Below are positions 7,718-15,394 of a DNA stretch of 18,102 bases, one piece after another. A program made the translations under genes and the position numbers. The DNA is taken from the NCBI GenBank assembly GCA_035632955.1, contig DASQFU010000238.1, positions 1 to 18,102 on the forward strand, read 5' to 3'. Position 1 is the stretch's first letter. Each line of letters begins with the position of its first letter. The DNA is from DASQFU01 sp035632955. Its GTDB lineage: Bacteria > Eisenbacteria > RBG-16-71-46. The notes beneath the pieces were generated by a model. It made no database searches. It saw only the letters and a program-made list of their open reading frames with translations, and was not told the origin of the DNA.

Positions 7718-9664
7718 CTAAGGGGTGGCGTTGTCGGTGGCGGGCTGCTCGTTCAGGACTTCCCGCACCTTGCGCAACAACGCTTCCGGAGTGAAGGGTT
7801 TCTGGAGGAACGGCGTCCTGGGGTCGAGCTGCCCTTGATGGACGATGCCGCGGTCCGTGTAGCCCGAAATGAACAGCACCTTGAGATTGGGAAAGCGCGT
7901 GGTCAGAGTCGCCGCGAGATCGCTGCCGCTGATTCCCGGCATCACGACGTCGGTGATCATCAGCTCGACCGGTGCCAGGAGCTCGCCGAGCGCGAGCGCC
8001 TCCTGGCCATCCCGCGCTTCCAGCACCTGGTAGCCGCGCCGGCCGAGGACGTCACGGACCAGAGCCCGAACTGTTTCCTCGTCTTCGACCAGCAGGACGG
8101 TCTCGGTCCCGCGCGGGCTCTCGGCCGGAGCCGCGGACACGGCGCGCCTCTCGATCGATTCCTCGACCCGCGGCAGATAGACCTTGAACGTCGATCCGTG
8201 GGCGGGCTCGCTGTAGACCCAGATGGTGCCGCCGCTCTGCTTGACGATTCCATAGACCGTGCTGAGCCCGAGCCCGGTGCCCTTCGTCACTTCCTTGGTC
8301 GTGAAGAAGGGCTCGAACAGATGGCTCATGGTCTCGGCGTCCATGCCGGTCCCGGTGTCGCTGACGGCGAGCATGACGTAGGGACCAGGGATCGAGCCGG
8401 TGTGGCGCCGTGCGTAGTTTTCGTCGAGCTCGGTGTTGGACGTCTCGATCATCAGCTGGCCGCCGTTCAGCATGGCATCGCGGGCGTTGACCACGAGGTT
8501 CAGGATCACCTGCTCGATCTGACCGGGATCGGCGCGCGTGTTTCCCAGATCGGGCGCCAGGGTCACGGACAGCTCGACGTCCTCGCCAATCAGCCGGCGG
8601 ATCATCTCGCCCATCCCGGCGACCGTTTCGTTGAGATCCAAAACCCGCGGCGCCAGGACCTGGCGCCGGCTGAAGGCGAGCAGCTGCCCGGTCAGGCCGG
8701 CCGCGCGCTCCGACGCCTTGCGGATCTCCTCGACGTCGAGCCGCACGGTGGGCTGGTCCTTCAACTGTTCCAGCAGCAGCTCGCTGTAGCCGAGAATCGC
8801 AGTCAGGAGATTGTTGAAGTCGTGGGCCACTCCCCCGGCCAGCCGTCCGACCGCCTCCATCTTCTGCGCGTGCCGGAACTGCTCCTCCAGGGCGCGCCGC
8901 TCCGTGACGTCGCGGCCGGTGCTGAGGATCACGGGCTCGCCGCGGAAGCTGCCTTGCAGCGTGGCGGCCACTTCCATCGTGCGCCACGACCCGTTGCGGT
9001 GGCGGATGCGAAACTCGGTGGAGGCGAACTCCTCGCCGGTCTCTTGAAGCCGGCGGATCACTTCCGTCGCCGCCGGCACGTCGTCCGGGTGGAGCAGCTC
9101 GAAACGGTTCCGGCCGACCAGCTCTTCCGGCTTGTAGCCGAGCACGCGCTCGACCGACGAGCTCTCGTAGAGCACCGTGCCGTCGAGCTTCTCCATCGTG
9201 ATGATGTCGGTCGTGTTCTCGACCAGCAGGCGATAGCGGGCTTCGCTCTCGCGCAGCGCCTGCTCCGCCTGGCGGCGGGCGCGGCGCCCATCCGATTCCC
9301 GCAGCTCGCGCCGGATCGCGGGGACCAGGCGCGACAGCTTGTCCTTCATGATGTAGTCGCTGGCGCCCGCCTGCATGCAGCTCACGGCGATGTCTTCGCC
9401 GATGCTCCCCGAGACGATCAGGAGCGGAACGTCGAGACCGGTCTTCTTGAGGACGGAGAGGGCCTGGGGCGCATTGAACTTGAGAAGGCTGTAGTCCGCC
9501 AGGATCACGTCCGGCGTCGAGGCCTCGAGCGACGCCTGCATCGCTTCGGGCGTGTCGACCCTCTGCAGATCCGGATCGAAGCCACCCCGCCGCAGGTGGT
9601 GGAGCATGAGCGTGGCGTCATCTTCCGAGTCTTCGACCATCAACACTCGAAGCGGCTCGGCCAC
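7718..9664 (-). CDS. Hybrid sensor histidine kinase (REC-PAS-HisKA-HATPase-REC)
   Basis: The 648-residue soluble protein has a receiver domain (about 5-120, phospho-acceptor Asp57 in ILADYS), a PAS domain (about 140-255, with HPDDV and a GRDVTERR exit), a dimerisation/phosphotransfer domain with His281 in GVAHDFNN, an ATPase domain (N box Asn393 in NLVVNARDAM, SDTGTGM with Asp436, KGTGLGL), and a second receiver (about 522-640, Asp572 in ITDVVMPG, Lys622 in QKPF). There are no membrane segments and no DNA-binding output, so the signal must pass to another protein. I chose GTG 9664 because GGAGG lies six bases upstream and the product then begins right at the receiver; 29 extra upstream codons are open but unrelated. 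Its stop is 24 bases before allB, so it may be the first gene of the allantoin operon. An AT-rich TATATCTATC patch near 9737-9747 on this strand could be promoter. Confidence 0.93.
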   Translation of the reverse strand: MAEPLRVLMVEDSEDDATLMLHHLRRGGFDPDLQRVDTPEAMQASLEASTPDVILADYSLLKFNAPQALSVLKKTGLDVPLLIVSGSIGEDIAVSCMQAGASDYIMKDKLSRLVPAIRRELRESDGRRARRQAEQALRESEARYRLLVENTTDIITMEKLDGTVLYESSSVERVLGYKPEELVGRNRFELLHPDDVPAATEVIRRLQETGEEFASTEFRIRHRNGSWRTMEVAATLQGSFRGEPVILSTGRDVTERRALEEQFRHAQKMEAVGRLAGGVAHDFNNLLTAILGYSELLLEQLKDQPTVRLDVEEIRKASERAAGLTGQLLAFSRRQVLAPRVLDLNETVAGMGEMIRRLIGEDVELSVTLAPDLGNTRADPGQIEQVILNLVVNARDAMLNGGQLMIETSNTELDENYARRHTGSIPGPYVMLAVSDTGTGMDAETMSHLFEPFFTTKEVTKGTGLGLSTVYGIVKQSGGTIWVYSEPAHGSTFKVYLPRVEESIERRAVSAAPAESPRGTETVLLVEDEETVRALVRDVLGRRGYQVLEARDGQEALALGELLAPVELMITDVVMPGISGSDLAATLTTRFPNLKVLFISGYTDRGIVHQGQLDPRTPFLQKPFTPEALLRKVREVLNEQPATDNATP

Positions 9665-9670
9665 GCGCAA

Positions 9671-9675
9671 CCTCC
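9671..9675 (-). promoter_or_regulatory. Shine-Dalgarno GGAGG deciding the GTG start of the histidine kinase
   Basis: GGAGG on the minus strand sits six bases before GTG 9664. The upstream ATG at 9751 has no such site and would add a 29-residue tail unrelated to receiver domains. Confidence 0.75.
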
Positions 9676-9840
9676 AAGGGGGCCCTGCTTTGTCGAGGCC
9701 CGGGTCATCGCTCCGACTCGCTTGCGCCAGACGACGAGATAGATATAGCACATCTCTTCCGCCGCTCTGAAGATCCTTCCAACGCTCGCTCCGCGTTGGC
9801 GACCACGCTCCTCATCCAGCCCGCGCGACGCCGGGCTCGA

Positions 9841-10230
9841 TCAGCTGTCTCGTCCAGCATCGGCGAATCCATGGGCCAGCATGAGCCAGCCAGCGAGCAG
9901 ACACAGCCCCCCGAAAGGCGTCACAACACCGAGCCAACGGGCACTGGTGAGTGCCAGGACGTAGAGGCTGCCGGAGAACAGCACGCTTCCGATCACGAAC
10001 AGCCAGCCCGCGCGCAGTATCGACGGGTGCTGGCTGCGGTCCGCCGCCCAAGCGACGGCGAACAGCGCGAGCGCGTGCGCGAGCTGATAACGAACGGCGA
10101 CCTCGAACGTCTGGAGAAGATCCGGCGCCAGCCGCGCTCTCAGCGCGTGGGCGCCGAACGCTCCCGCCAGCACGGCGAGAAACGCGAGCACCGATCCAAT
10201 CCACGCGAAGCGTCTGGCCCGCGGGCCCAA
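9841..10230 (-). CDS. DUF423 family small integral membrane protein (YgdD/YwdK-like)
   Basis: About 130 residues with four hydrophobic segments (near 8-27, 50-65, 73-95 and 100-120) and the DUF423 signatures GAFGAHAL, YQLAHALAL, LFSGSLYVLALT and TPFGGLCLLAGW. The family is an inner-membrane protein of unknown biochemical role. The printed coordinates use the TTG at 10230, the first conventional start. A CTG at 10245, in frame and only five bases after a clean GGAGG (10251-10255), is a serious alternative that adds five residues. It is on the same strand as the broken protease upstream but separated from it by about 50 bases; no operon logic is evident. Confidence 0.88.
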   Translation of the reverse strand: MGPRARRFAWIGSVLAFLAVLAGAFGAHALRARLAPDLLQTFEVAVRYQLAHALALFAVAWAADRSQHPSILRAGWLFVIGSVLFSGSLYVLALTSARWLGVVTPFGGLCLLAGWLMLAHGFADAGRDS

Positions 10231-10296
10231 GGCTCCCGGCTGCAGTGGATCCTCCTGGTTCGAATCCGCGCTGCGCCGGGACGCCTCCCGGCGACA

Positions 10297-10741
10297 TCAC
10301 TGGAGCATGATCATGCGGCGCGTCTCGCTTCCGGCGCGCGTCGTCAGCCGATAGAAGTAGACACCCGGCGCCATCGTCTGGCCATTGTGATCGGTTCCGT
10401 CCCAACTCGCGTCATGGCGCCCTTCCGCCATCGTACCCGAAGCCAGCGTCCTCATGACCCGGCCGGCGATGTCGAGCACGACCAGTGAAGCGTCGTCTCG
10501 TCTCGGTCAGCTCGAAGCTCAACTGCGTGCTCGGACCGAACGGATTCGGCCGATTCTGGGCGAGTTGGGCGCGCGGACCGGAGAACGCCGGCGGTTCGAC
10601 GCCGACCACGATCGACTGATACACGTCCGGCCGGTAGTGCTGCATCGTGCACCGCATCCGCCGTGCCTGCTCGTGCGTGAAGTTCGTCATACACGCGTCG
10701 TTCGTGTATTCCATGTAGTTCTGAACTCCGGCTTGAGTACC
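10297..10741 (-). pseudogene. Remnant of M43-like secreted metalloprotease with frameshifted FlgD-like sorting tail
   Basis: Two minus-strand frames together make one recognisable C-terminus. The upstream frame has VQNYMEYTNDACMTNFT and EQARRMR, the region just after the catalytic domain in M43 (pappalysin/cytophagalysin-like) metalloproteases, then QNRPNPFGPSTQLSFEL, the start of a FlgD-Ig-type tail. The tail continues in the next frame as LVVLDIAGRVMRTL and ends with APGVYFYRLTT...RRMIMLQ. The switch falls in a short repetitive tract (CGTCGTCTCGTCTC on the plus strand, 10491-10504) and needs one extra or two missing bases. The HExxH catalytic part and the signal peptide are absent upstream, where the Rieske gene soon begins, so the gene is truncated as well as frameshifted. 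The last 60 codons alone could be called as a small ORF but make little sense as a free protein. Confidence 0.75.
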
Positions 10742-10893
10742 AGCGAGACGCGCCCGAAGCCGAAGTCTCAAACCCACAACGCCAACGCTTTGAGCTTGGC
10801 GCCAACGGGCCGGCATGGAATGGCCACGAACACCGCGACCGCCTATGCTGCGGGGCCGCAAAACCGCGCTTCGATCCCGACCGGGAGATCGGC

Positions 10894-11988
10894 ATGCAGC
10901 GACTCGATCAGCTCGACGTGGACCAGGACATTCGCAAGGCGTGGACGCTGCCCTCGTGGGTGTACTCGGATCCTCACGTGCTCGAACGCGTCCGGGAACG
11001 CGTGTTCGCGTCGAGCTGGCAGCTCGGTCCGGATCTCGATCGCGTCAAGGTTCCCGGCCAGGTGTGCCCCTTCACGTTGCTCGAAGGCCTGCTCGACGAG
11101 CCGCTGGCGCTGACCCGTGACCGCGCCGACACGTTGCATTGCCTCTCCAACGTGTGCACACATCGCGGCAACGTCGTGATCGAGAACGAGAGCGTCGAGC
11201 AGGGGCTTCGCTGCCGCTATCACGGGCGACGGTTCGGCCTCGATGGGCGCTTCCAGTCCATGCCGGAGTTCGAGGGCGCGGAGAGCTTCCCGTCGCCGGC
11301 CGACGATCTGCCGCGCATCGTCTTCGAGGCATGGGAGAAGTTCGTGTTCGTCTCGCTCGCGCCCGCCGGACCGCTCGCGGACTGGATCGGGCCGATGCGC
11401 GAGCGCTGCCAAGGCATGCCACTCGCGCACTGCACGCTCGACGGCTCGCGCTCGCGTGACTATCTGGTGATGGCGAACTGGGCCCTGTACGTCGACAATT
11501 ACCTCGAGGGCTTCCACATTCCGTTCGTCCACGGCGGATTGAGTAGCGCGCTCGACTACGGCAGTTACCGCACGGAGCTGTTCGGCCTCTCGAGCGTCCA
11601 GGTCGGCGTCGCGAGCGGCGCCGAGGACGTTTTCGATCTGCCCCGCTCGTCACCCGACTACGGCCAGCGGATCGCGGCGTACTACTTCTGGCTGTTTCCC
11701 AACACAATGTTCAACGTCTATCCCTGGGGCGTGTCCGTGAACGTCGTGAGGCCGCTGGCGGTCGACCGCACGAAGGTGTCGTTCATGACTTACGTGTGGG
11801 ATCCGTCGCGGCTGGACCGCGGAGCAGGCGCCGCGCTCGACCGGGTCGAGCGGGAGGACGAGGTGATCGTGGAGACCGTACAGCGTGGCGTGCGCTCCCG
11901 GCTCTACCGGCGTGGCCGCTACTCCCCCAGCCGCGAGCAAGGCGTGCATCATTTCCACCGGCTGCTGGCCGAGGCGTTGCGATCCTGA
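10894..11988 (+). CDS. Rieske [2Fe-2S] non-heme iron oxygenase, alpha subunit type
   Basis: A 364-residue oxygenase. The Rieske cluster ligands are Cys88 and His90 in CTHRGN and Cys107 and His110 in CRYHGRRFGLDG. The catalytic domain carries NWALYVDNYLEGFHIPFVH: Asp201 is the likely electron-transfer bridge, His208 and His213 bind iron, and the third iron ligand is probably Asp322 in EREDEVIVETVQRG. The overall look resembles choline monooxygenase/carnitine oxygenase-like and small ring-hydroxylating oxygenases, but the substrate cannot be read from sequence. These enzymes need a reductase; none is in the window. The ATG at 10894 has GGGAG six bases upstream. It stands alone between a pseudogene and a hairpin, so it is probably monocistronic. 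Confidence 0.9.
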   Translation: MQRLDQLDVDQDIRKAWTLPSWVYSDPHVLERVRERVFASSWQLGPDLDRVKVPGQVCPFTLLEGLLDEPLALTRDRADTLHCLSNVCTHRGNVVIENESVEQGLRCRYHGRRFGLDGRFQSMPEFEGAESFPSPADDLPRIVFEAWEKFVFVSLAPAGPLADWIGPMRERCQGMPLAHCTLDGSRSRDYLVMANWALYVDNYLEGFHIPFVHGGLSSALDYGSYRTELFGLSSVQVGVASGAEDVFDLPRSSPDYGQRIAAYYFWLFPNTMFNVYPWGVSVNVVRPLAVDRTKVSFMTYVWDPSRLDRGAGAALDRVEREDEVIVETVQRGVRSRLYRRGRYSPSREQGVHHFHRLLAEALRS

Positions 11989-12004
11989 GTTCGGCTTCAA
12001 GACC

Positions 12005-12031
12005 TTGCGGCCACCCGTAGGGTGGCCGCAA
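12005..12031. terminator. Perfect 12-bp hairpin between convergent genes (likely bidirectional terminator)
   Basis: TTGCGGCCACCC, a three-base GTA loop, then GGGTGGCCGCAA form a perfect stem 17 bases after the Rieske stop and 34 bases before the end of the convergent 721-residue gene. Position and stem strength suggest a shared terminator. There is no T-tract on either side, so it is not a textbook intrinsic terminator. Confidence 0.7.
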
Positions 12032-12065
12032 AGAGAGAATCTGTGCCTTGACTTAGGCGTGCCCG

Positions 12066-14231
12066 CTACTTCATGAGGATCACGGACCGCGCGGTCGTCA
12101 ACGAGCCGGCCCGCAACCGTGCGTGGTAAACGCCCGCGCGCACCCGCACGCCGCCATCACCGTTGCCGTCCCACACCGCGACCTGAGACCCCGCTTCGCG
12201 GCTCGCATCGACCAGCGTACGAACCAGCCGGCCGGCCGCATCGTAGATTCCCAGCTTCACCGGGCCGGCACTCACCAGCTCGTACGCGATCGTCGTGCTC
12301 CGGTTGAACGGGTTCGGGCGGACCCCGACGAGTCGCGGCGTGGCATGTCCCGACGGAGTTTCGACGGCGACGGTCGCGTTCGTCGGGCCAAGCGTGGTCG
12401 CTTCCACCTCGGAGCCGGTACCCGGCTTGAACAACCCGAGCGTCGCACTCATCGACGTGGGAGCGACGTCCGCGTCGAAGCGGAAGTTGACCATGTAGCC
12501 GAACTCGAGCGCATGCGCATTCGGGTTCTGGGAATAGTCCTCGGTTTCCCACGTGATCATTCCGTGGGAAACCGAAACCTGCCAGTCGTTCGTGGCGTCG
12601 GTATCGTTGTCGTGGAATCCCATGTTCGAGATCGTCGGCACGCCGATGACCGGCAGGCTGAAGGAACGGATTTGCCGATCCGAGGTCTTGTTGAGCAGCG
12701 CGTACTCGTAGTGGTACGTGCCGCCGCCGAGATCGGTCGTCTGGACCGCGAGCAGAACCTCACCGTCGTCGCCCGCCACGTTGACGGCAGTGCGCAACTC
12801 TCCCCAGCGGCCGAGGGCCGGGCCCTGGACCAGCGGGTTGCCTGCGGACGGGGTCGAGAAGCTCCACTGCGTGCCGCTCCAGCTCATCGTGCACGCGCGA
12901 GACCCCCAGTTGTTGATCAGGTTCTCGTCCGCGCGGACGAGGTAGTACGACTCGTAGAAGTAGGTGGCCCCGCTGTTGGCGAGGTCCCCATCGGCGACGA
13001 CGAGCCGATGTTGCACGGCGTCGTGGCCACTGCCGCTGTTGTGCCGCCGCGTACAGTCAGCCACTCCCCCCGAGAAATGAGATCCCGTGCACTCCCACGT
13101 GCTGGTGTAGGGATTCACTTCTTCGCGCGGTCCGAGATACGTCCGATCGGAGTTGTTGCTCACGCCATAGGTGTCCGAGCAGCCAACCCCCAGGAAGTCG
13201 CCACCCGAAGGGTTCTGGCACGGGGTGCACTGGCTGTTCGACAGCGCGAAGAATCCATGCTTCATCCACGAGATGCCGACCTGCTCGAAACGCCCGTTCA
13301 TCAGCCGGTAGAGAGCCATGTGAATGAGCGGATGGTCCTCCTGCATCGGCGCGTGCCACTCGACGTCCTCGGTGCCCAAATTGCAACTCGTGGTTGCCAT
13401 CGACAGGCCCGCGGTGCCGTTCGGGAACGTGCCGATGTGGCCGACCTGCTGAATGCTCGAGAGAATGCCCAGGCTCACGTCACGGATTCCGCCCCCGAAG
13501 ACCGGTTGATAGGGAGGCCGCGACGAAGGAGTCGACGACAGCATCTGGACGCCGGACCGGATCTCTCCCTTGCCGATCACCCATCCGGCCAGCTCGGGAC
13601 GGCCGATCGCTTTCGCCCACGACTCGGTGATCTTCGCGTTGAGGTAGTGGATCCACAGCTCCTGATCCTTCTTCAAGAAACGGAACATCGAGTGCTCGAG
13701 CTCGCAGAAGACGAGCTGCGTCGCTGCCGAGCGCAATAGCAGGGACGGCGTTCCATTCTGGCCGGCGGGTTTCGCATCCGTGCCGGGCGCGTCGGCAATC
13801 TCGAGATCCGTGAGCCGCGTTTCCTTCCCAGTGGCCCGATCTCGCAGGATCAGCGTTCCGGCCAGCCGGATGGCCCCGCCCGTCGTACCGCCGGGCAAAG
13901 CGATCCCGTGCTCGGCGCGGAATCCCAGGTCGGTGCCCTTCCGGATCGTGAACGTCCAGTTCGGGTCTTCGAGGGTGACGTCGTCCCGGTGCTTGGCTGC
14001 CTGGCCCTCGACCGCGAACTCGACGCCCAGGTCGCGGAGCAGCTCGACGTTGAAATGGAAGGTGGCTTCACCCGAGCGGACCGCCCAGGATTCTTCGGCT
14101 GCGGCCGGCGCGAAAATACCGGCCGTTGCGCCCAGGGCGACGATCATGGCGCCCAGCGACAACACCGCGCCTCCGATCCTCGTGGAACGGCGCTGCGGCG
14201 GTAATGAAATAAGGGTAGAGGCTCCAAGCAT
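12066..14231 (-). CDS. Secreted protein of unknown function with C-terminal FlgD-like (type IX-style) sorting domain
   Basis: The 721-residue product starts with a basic stretch and a hydrophobic core (about 20-41) ending in APAAA before EESW, a likely signal peptide cut near 45. The long middle part matches no enzyme family I can name. It is rich in aromatic and Gly/Ser residues and has at least eight cysteines, including NSQCTPCQNPSGG, VGCSD, WECTG, ADCTRR and RACTMSW, compatible with disulfides outside the cytoplasm. The last about 90 residues form an FlgD-Ig-type tail: RPNPFNRSTTIAYEL, LGIYDAAGRLVRTL, AVWDGNGDGG, and RAGVYHARL...SVILMK. In Bacteroidota such tails direct export by the type IX system; in other phyla the route is not established. 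GGAGG eight bases before ATG 14231 supports the start. Function unknown. Confidence 0.85.
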   Translation of the reverse strand: MLGASTLISLPPQRRSTRIGGAVLSLGAMIVALGATAGIFAPAAAEESWAVRSGEATFHFNVELLRDLGVEFAVEGQAAKHRDDVTLEDPNWTFTIRKGTDLGFRAEHGIALPGGTTGGAIRLAGTLILRDRATGKETRLTDLEIADAPGTDAKPAGQNGTPSLLLRSAATQLVFCELEHSMFRFLKKDQELWIHYLNAKITESWAKAIGRPELAGWVIGKGEIRSGVQMLSSTPSSRPPYQPVFGGGIRDVSLGILSSIQQVGHIGTFPNGTAGLSMATTSCNLGTEDVEWHAPMQEDHPLIHMALYRLMNGRFEQVGISWMKHGFFALSNSQCTPCQNPSGGDFLGVGCSDTYGVSNNSDRTYLGPREEVNPYTSTWECTGSHFSGGVADCTRRHNSGSGHDAVQHRLVVADGDLANSGATYFYESYYLVRADENLINNWGSRACTMSWSGTQWSFSTPSAGNPLVQGPALGRWGELRTAVNVAGDDGEVLLAVQTTDLGGGTYHYEYALLNKTSDRQIRSFSLPVIGVPTISNMGFHDNDTDATNDWQVSVSHGMITWETEDYSQNPNAHALEFGYMVNFRFDADVAPTSMSATLGLFKPGTGSEVEATTLGPTNATVAVETPSGHATPRLVGVRPNPFNRSTTIAYELVSAGPVKLGIYDAAGRLVRTLVDASREAGSQVAVWDGNGDGGVRVRAGVYHARLRAGSLTTARSVILMK

Positions 14232-14402
14232 GGCGACGACCTCCGAGTCCAGAAGGGTTTCGACGCGTCGTGCAGAGCGGCGCCGTTCGCAAAATGGGCG
14301 CCGAGAAGGCTCTGCCTGCGAGGCGTAACGTCGAGAGAACGCGTTCAGGATACACCCTCCCGCAGCCGATCCAGAAGCCCATCCTCGGCACTGACAGGGT
14401 CA

Positions 14403-14644
14403 TGCATGCCGAGATTCGCATCGACGATTCCGTCGTGATGCTCGCAGATCCGGGTCCCGGTTGGCCTGCGGTCGCAGCGTTCGTGCACGTGTACGTGCCC
14501 GACGTCGACGCGACCTACCGGCGCGCGCTCGAGGCGGGAGCGACATCGGTGCAAGCCCCCGTGAAGAAGGAAGACGAGGACAAGCGCGGCGGGGTCAAGG
14601 ATGCCGGCGGAACGACGTGGTGGATCGCCACGAAGGTGGAGTGA
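14403..14644 (+). pseudogene. Half-length VOC (glyoxalase/PhnB-like) protein, 5'-truncated remnant
   Basis: The 80 codons read MHAEIRIDDSVVMLAD, then FVHVYVPDVDATYRRALEAG and GGVKDAGGTTWWIATKVE, which match the middle and C-terminal part of PhnB-like VOC proteins of roughly 120-150 residues. The first beta-alpha-beta module (the part with the FY..AFG-type motif) is missing, and I do not find it in any frame of the 170 bases upstream. No convincing ribosome site precedes the ATG at 14403; an open extension back to 14270 has no VOC similarity. It is most likely a decayed gene, although a functional one-module protein cannot be excluded. Confidence 0.6.
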
Positions 14645-14677
14645 TCGGCGTCTGACCCGTCCGGGCCCACCACAGAG

Positions 14678-15319
14678 TCACCCCGATCGCAGCTCGACGT
14701 CGCCCCGTGGTCCACGGACGACGGCGATCAGCGCAGGCTGCGATCCCTCGCCGACCGAAAGATCGAGCCCGAGCGTGTGCAGCATGGCTTGAACGCGGTC
14801 CCACTTCGGATGCTCGGCGCGCAGCTCGACCAGCGAAGCGCCTGGCGCCGCAACGCCCGCCGGGTGATGCGACTCGCCCCAGTCGATGAAGAACGGGACG
14901 ATACCATCGGCGACCACGGTCCATGGGTCGGTCAGGCGCCAGGAAAGCTCGATCCCGTCGGGAAGGAGCCGGCTGCCGGATAGCACCGCTCCAAGCCGCA
15001 CCCCTCCGCGCCCCGCCTCGCGGGCCAGCGCTTCGAGATTCGTGCTCCGTGCAGCCCAGGTGACGAGCGTCGACTCCGCGAGCCGGTCGATCCCAAACGG
15101 GCGCGGCTTGCGCGGCGGCGGCTGCTTCGGGTCGGGGGCGATGATCTCGAGATAGTTCGTCGAGCCGAGAGCGATCAGCGCGTTTCGAGTTCCCCAACCA
15201 GGATGCGGACCACCCGCTGACGCGCGTACTCCGAGCAACGCTTCGATCTCTTCGACTCCCTGGCTCAGATCCGGGGTCGCGTAGACGAGATGATCGATAC
15301 GGTTCAAGAGCCTGGCCAT
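14678..15319 (-). CDS. Glyoxalase-like domain protein (VOC superfamily, Glyoxalase_3 type)
   Basis: A 213-residue protein with IDHLVYATPDL at the start (His10, a probable metal ligand), HPGWGTRNALIALG and NYLEIIAPDP (Glu58) in the first module, and PFFIDWGESHHPAG in the second half, all typical of the Glyoxalase_3 (PF13468-like) group. Members are metal-dependent or of unknown activity, and no substrate can be assigned. ATG 15319 directly abuts a GGGGGAGG run with no spacer, which is unusual, yet it is where family similarity begins; the open frame up to 15550 shows no conserved sequence. It converges with the half-length VOC remnant, 33 bases away, and is divergent from the efflux operon. 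Confidence 0.85.
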   Translation of the reverse strand: MARLLNRIDHLVYATPDLSQGVEEIEALLGVRASAGGPHPGWGTRNALIALGSTNYLEIIAPDPKQPPPRKPRPFGIDRLAESTLVTWAARSTNLEALAREAGRGGVRLGAVLSGSRLLPDGIELSWRLTDPWTVVADGIVPFFIDWGESHHPAGVAAPGASLVELRAEHPKWDRVQAMLHTLGLDLSVGEGSQPALIAVVRGPRGDVELRSG

Positions 15320-15362
15320 CCTCCCCCGGAATGCCGCAGTCTTGAACACGGCCGAGTTGCCG

Positions 15363-15394
15363 ATTTTATCGCGCCAATCAGGTCGATTCTCCAA
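15363..15394 (-). promoter_or_regulatory. Candidate sigma70-type promoter for the glyoxalase-like gene
   Basis: On the minus strand TTGGAG and TAAAAT are separated by 20 bases, about 45 bases before ATG 15319. The -10 is one mismatch from consensus, but the spacing is longer than optimal. The AT-rich hexamer is notable in GC-rich surroundings. Tentative. Confidence 0.3.

Noticed and set aside
6737..9742. A 1001-codon open frame on the plus strand
   Set aside because: It is antisense to allB and the histidine kinase, both of which have full sets of catalytic residues. The product is Arg/Gly/His-rich with no recognisable domain, as expected for the complement of GC-rich codons.
12123..13739. 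A 538-codon plus-strand open frame
   Set aside because: It is antisense to the secreted 721-residue gene, which has a signal peptide, a sorting tail and a good ribosome site on the minus strand.
14643..14688. A GATCGG/CCGATC inverted repeat between the convergent VOC genes
   Set aside because: Only six base pairs with a loop of over 30 bases and no T-tract; too weak to call a terminator.
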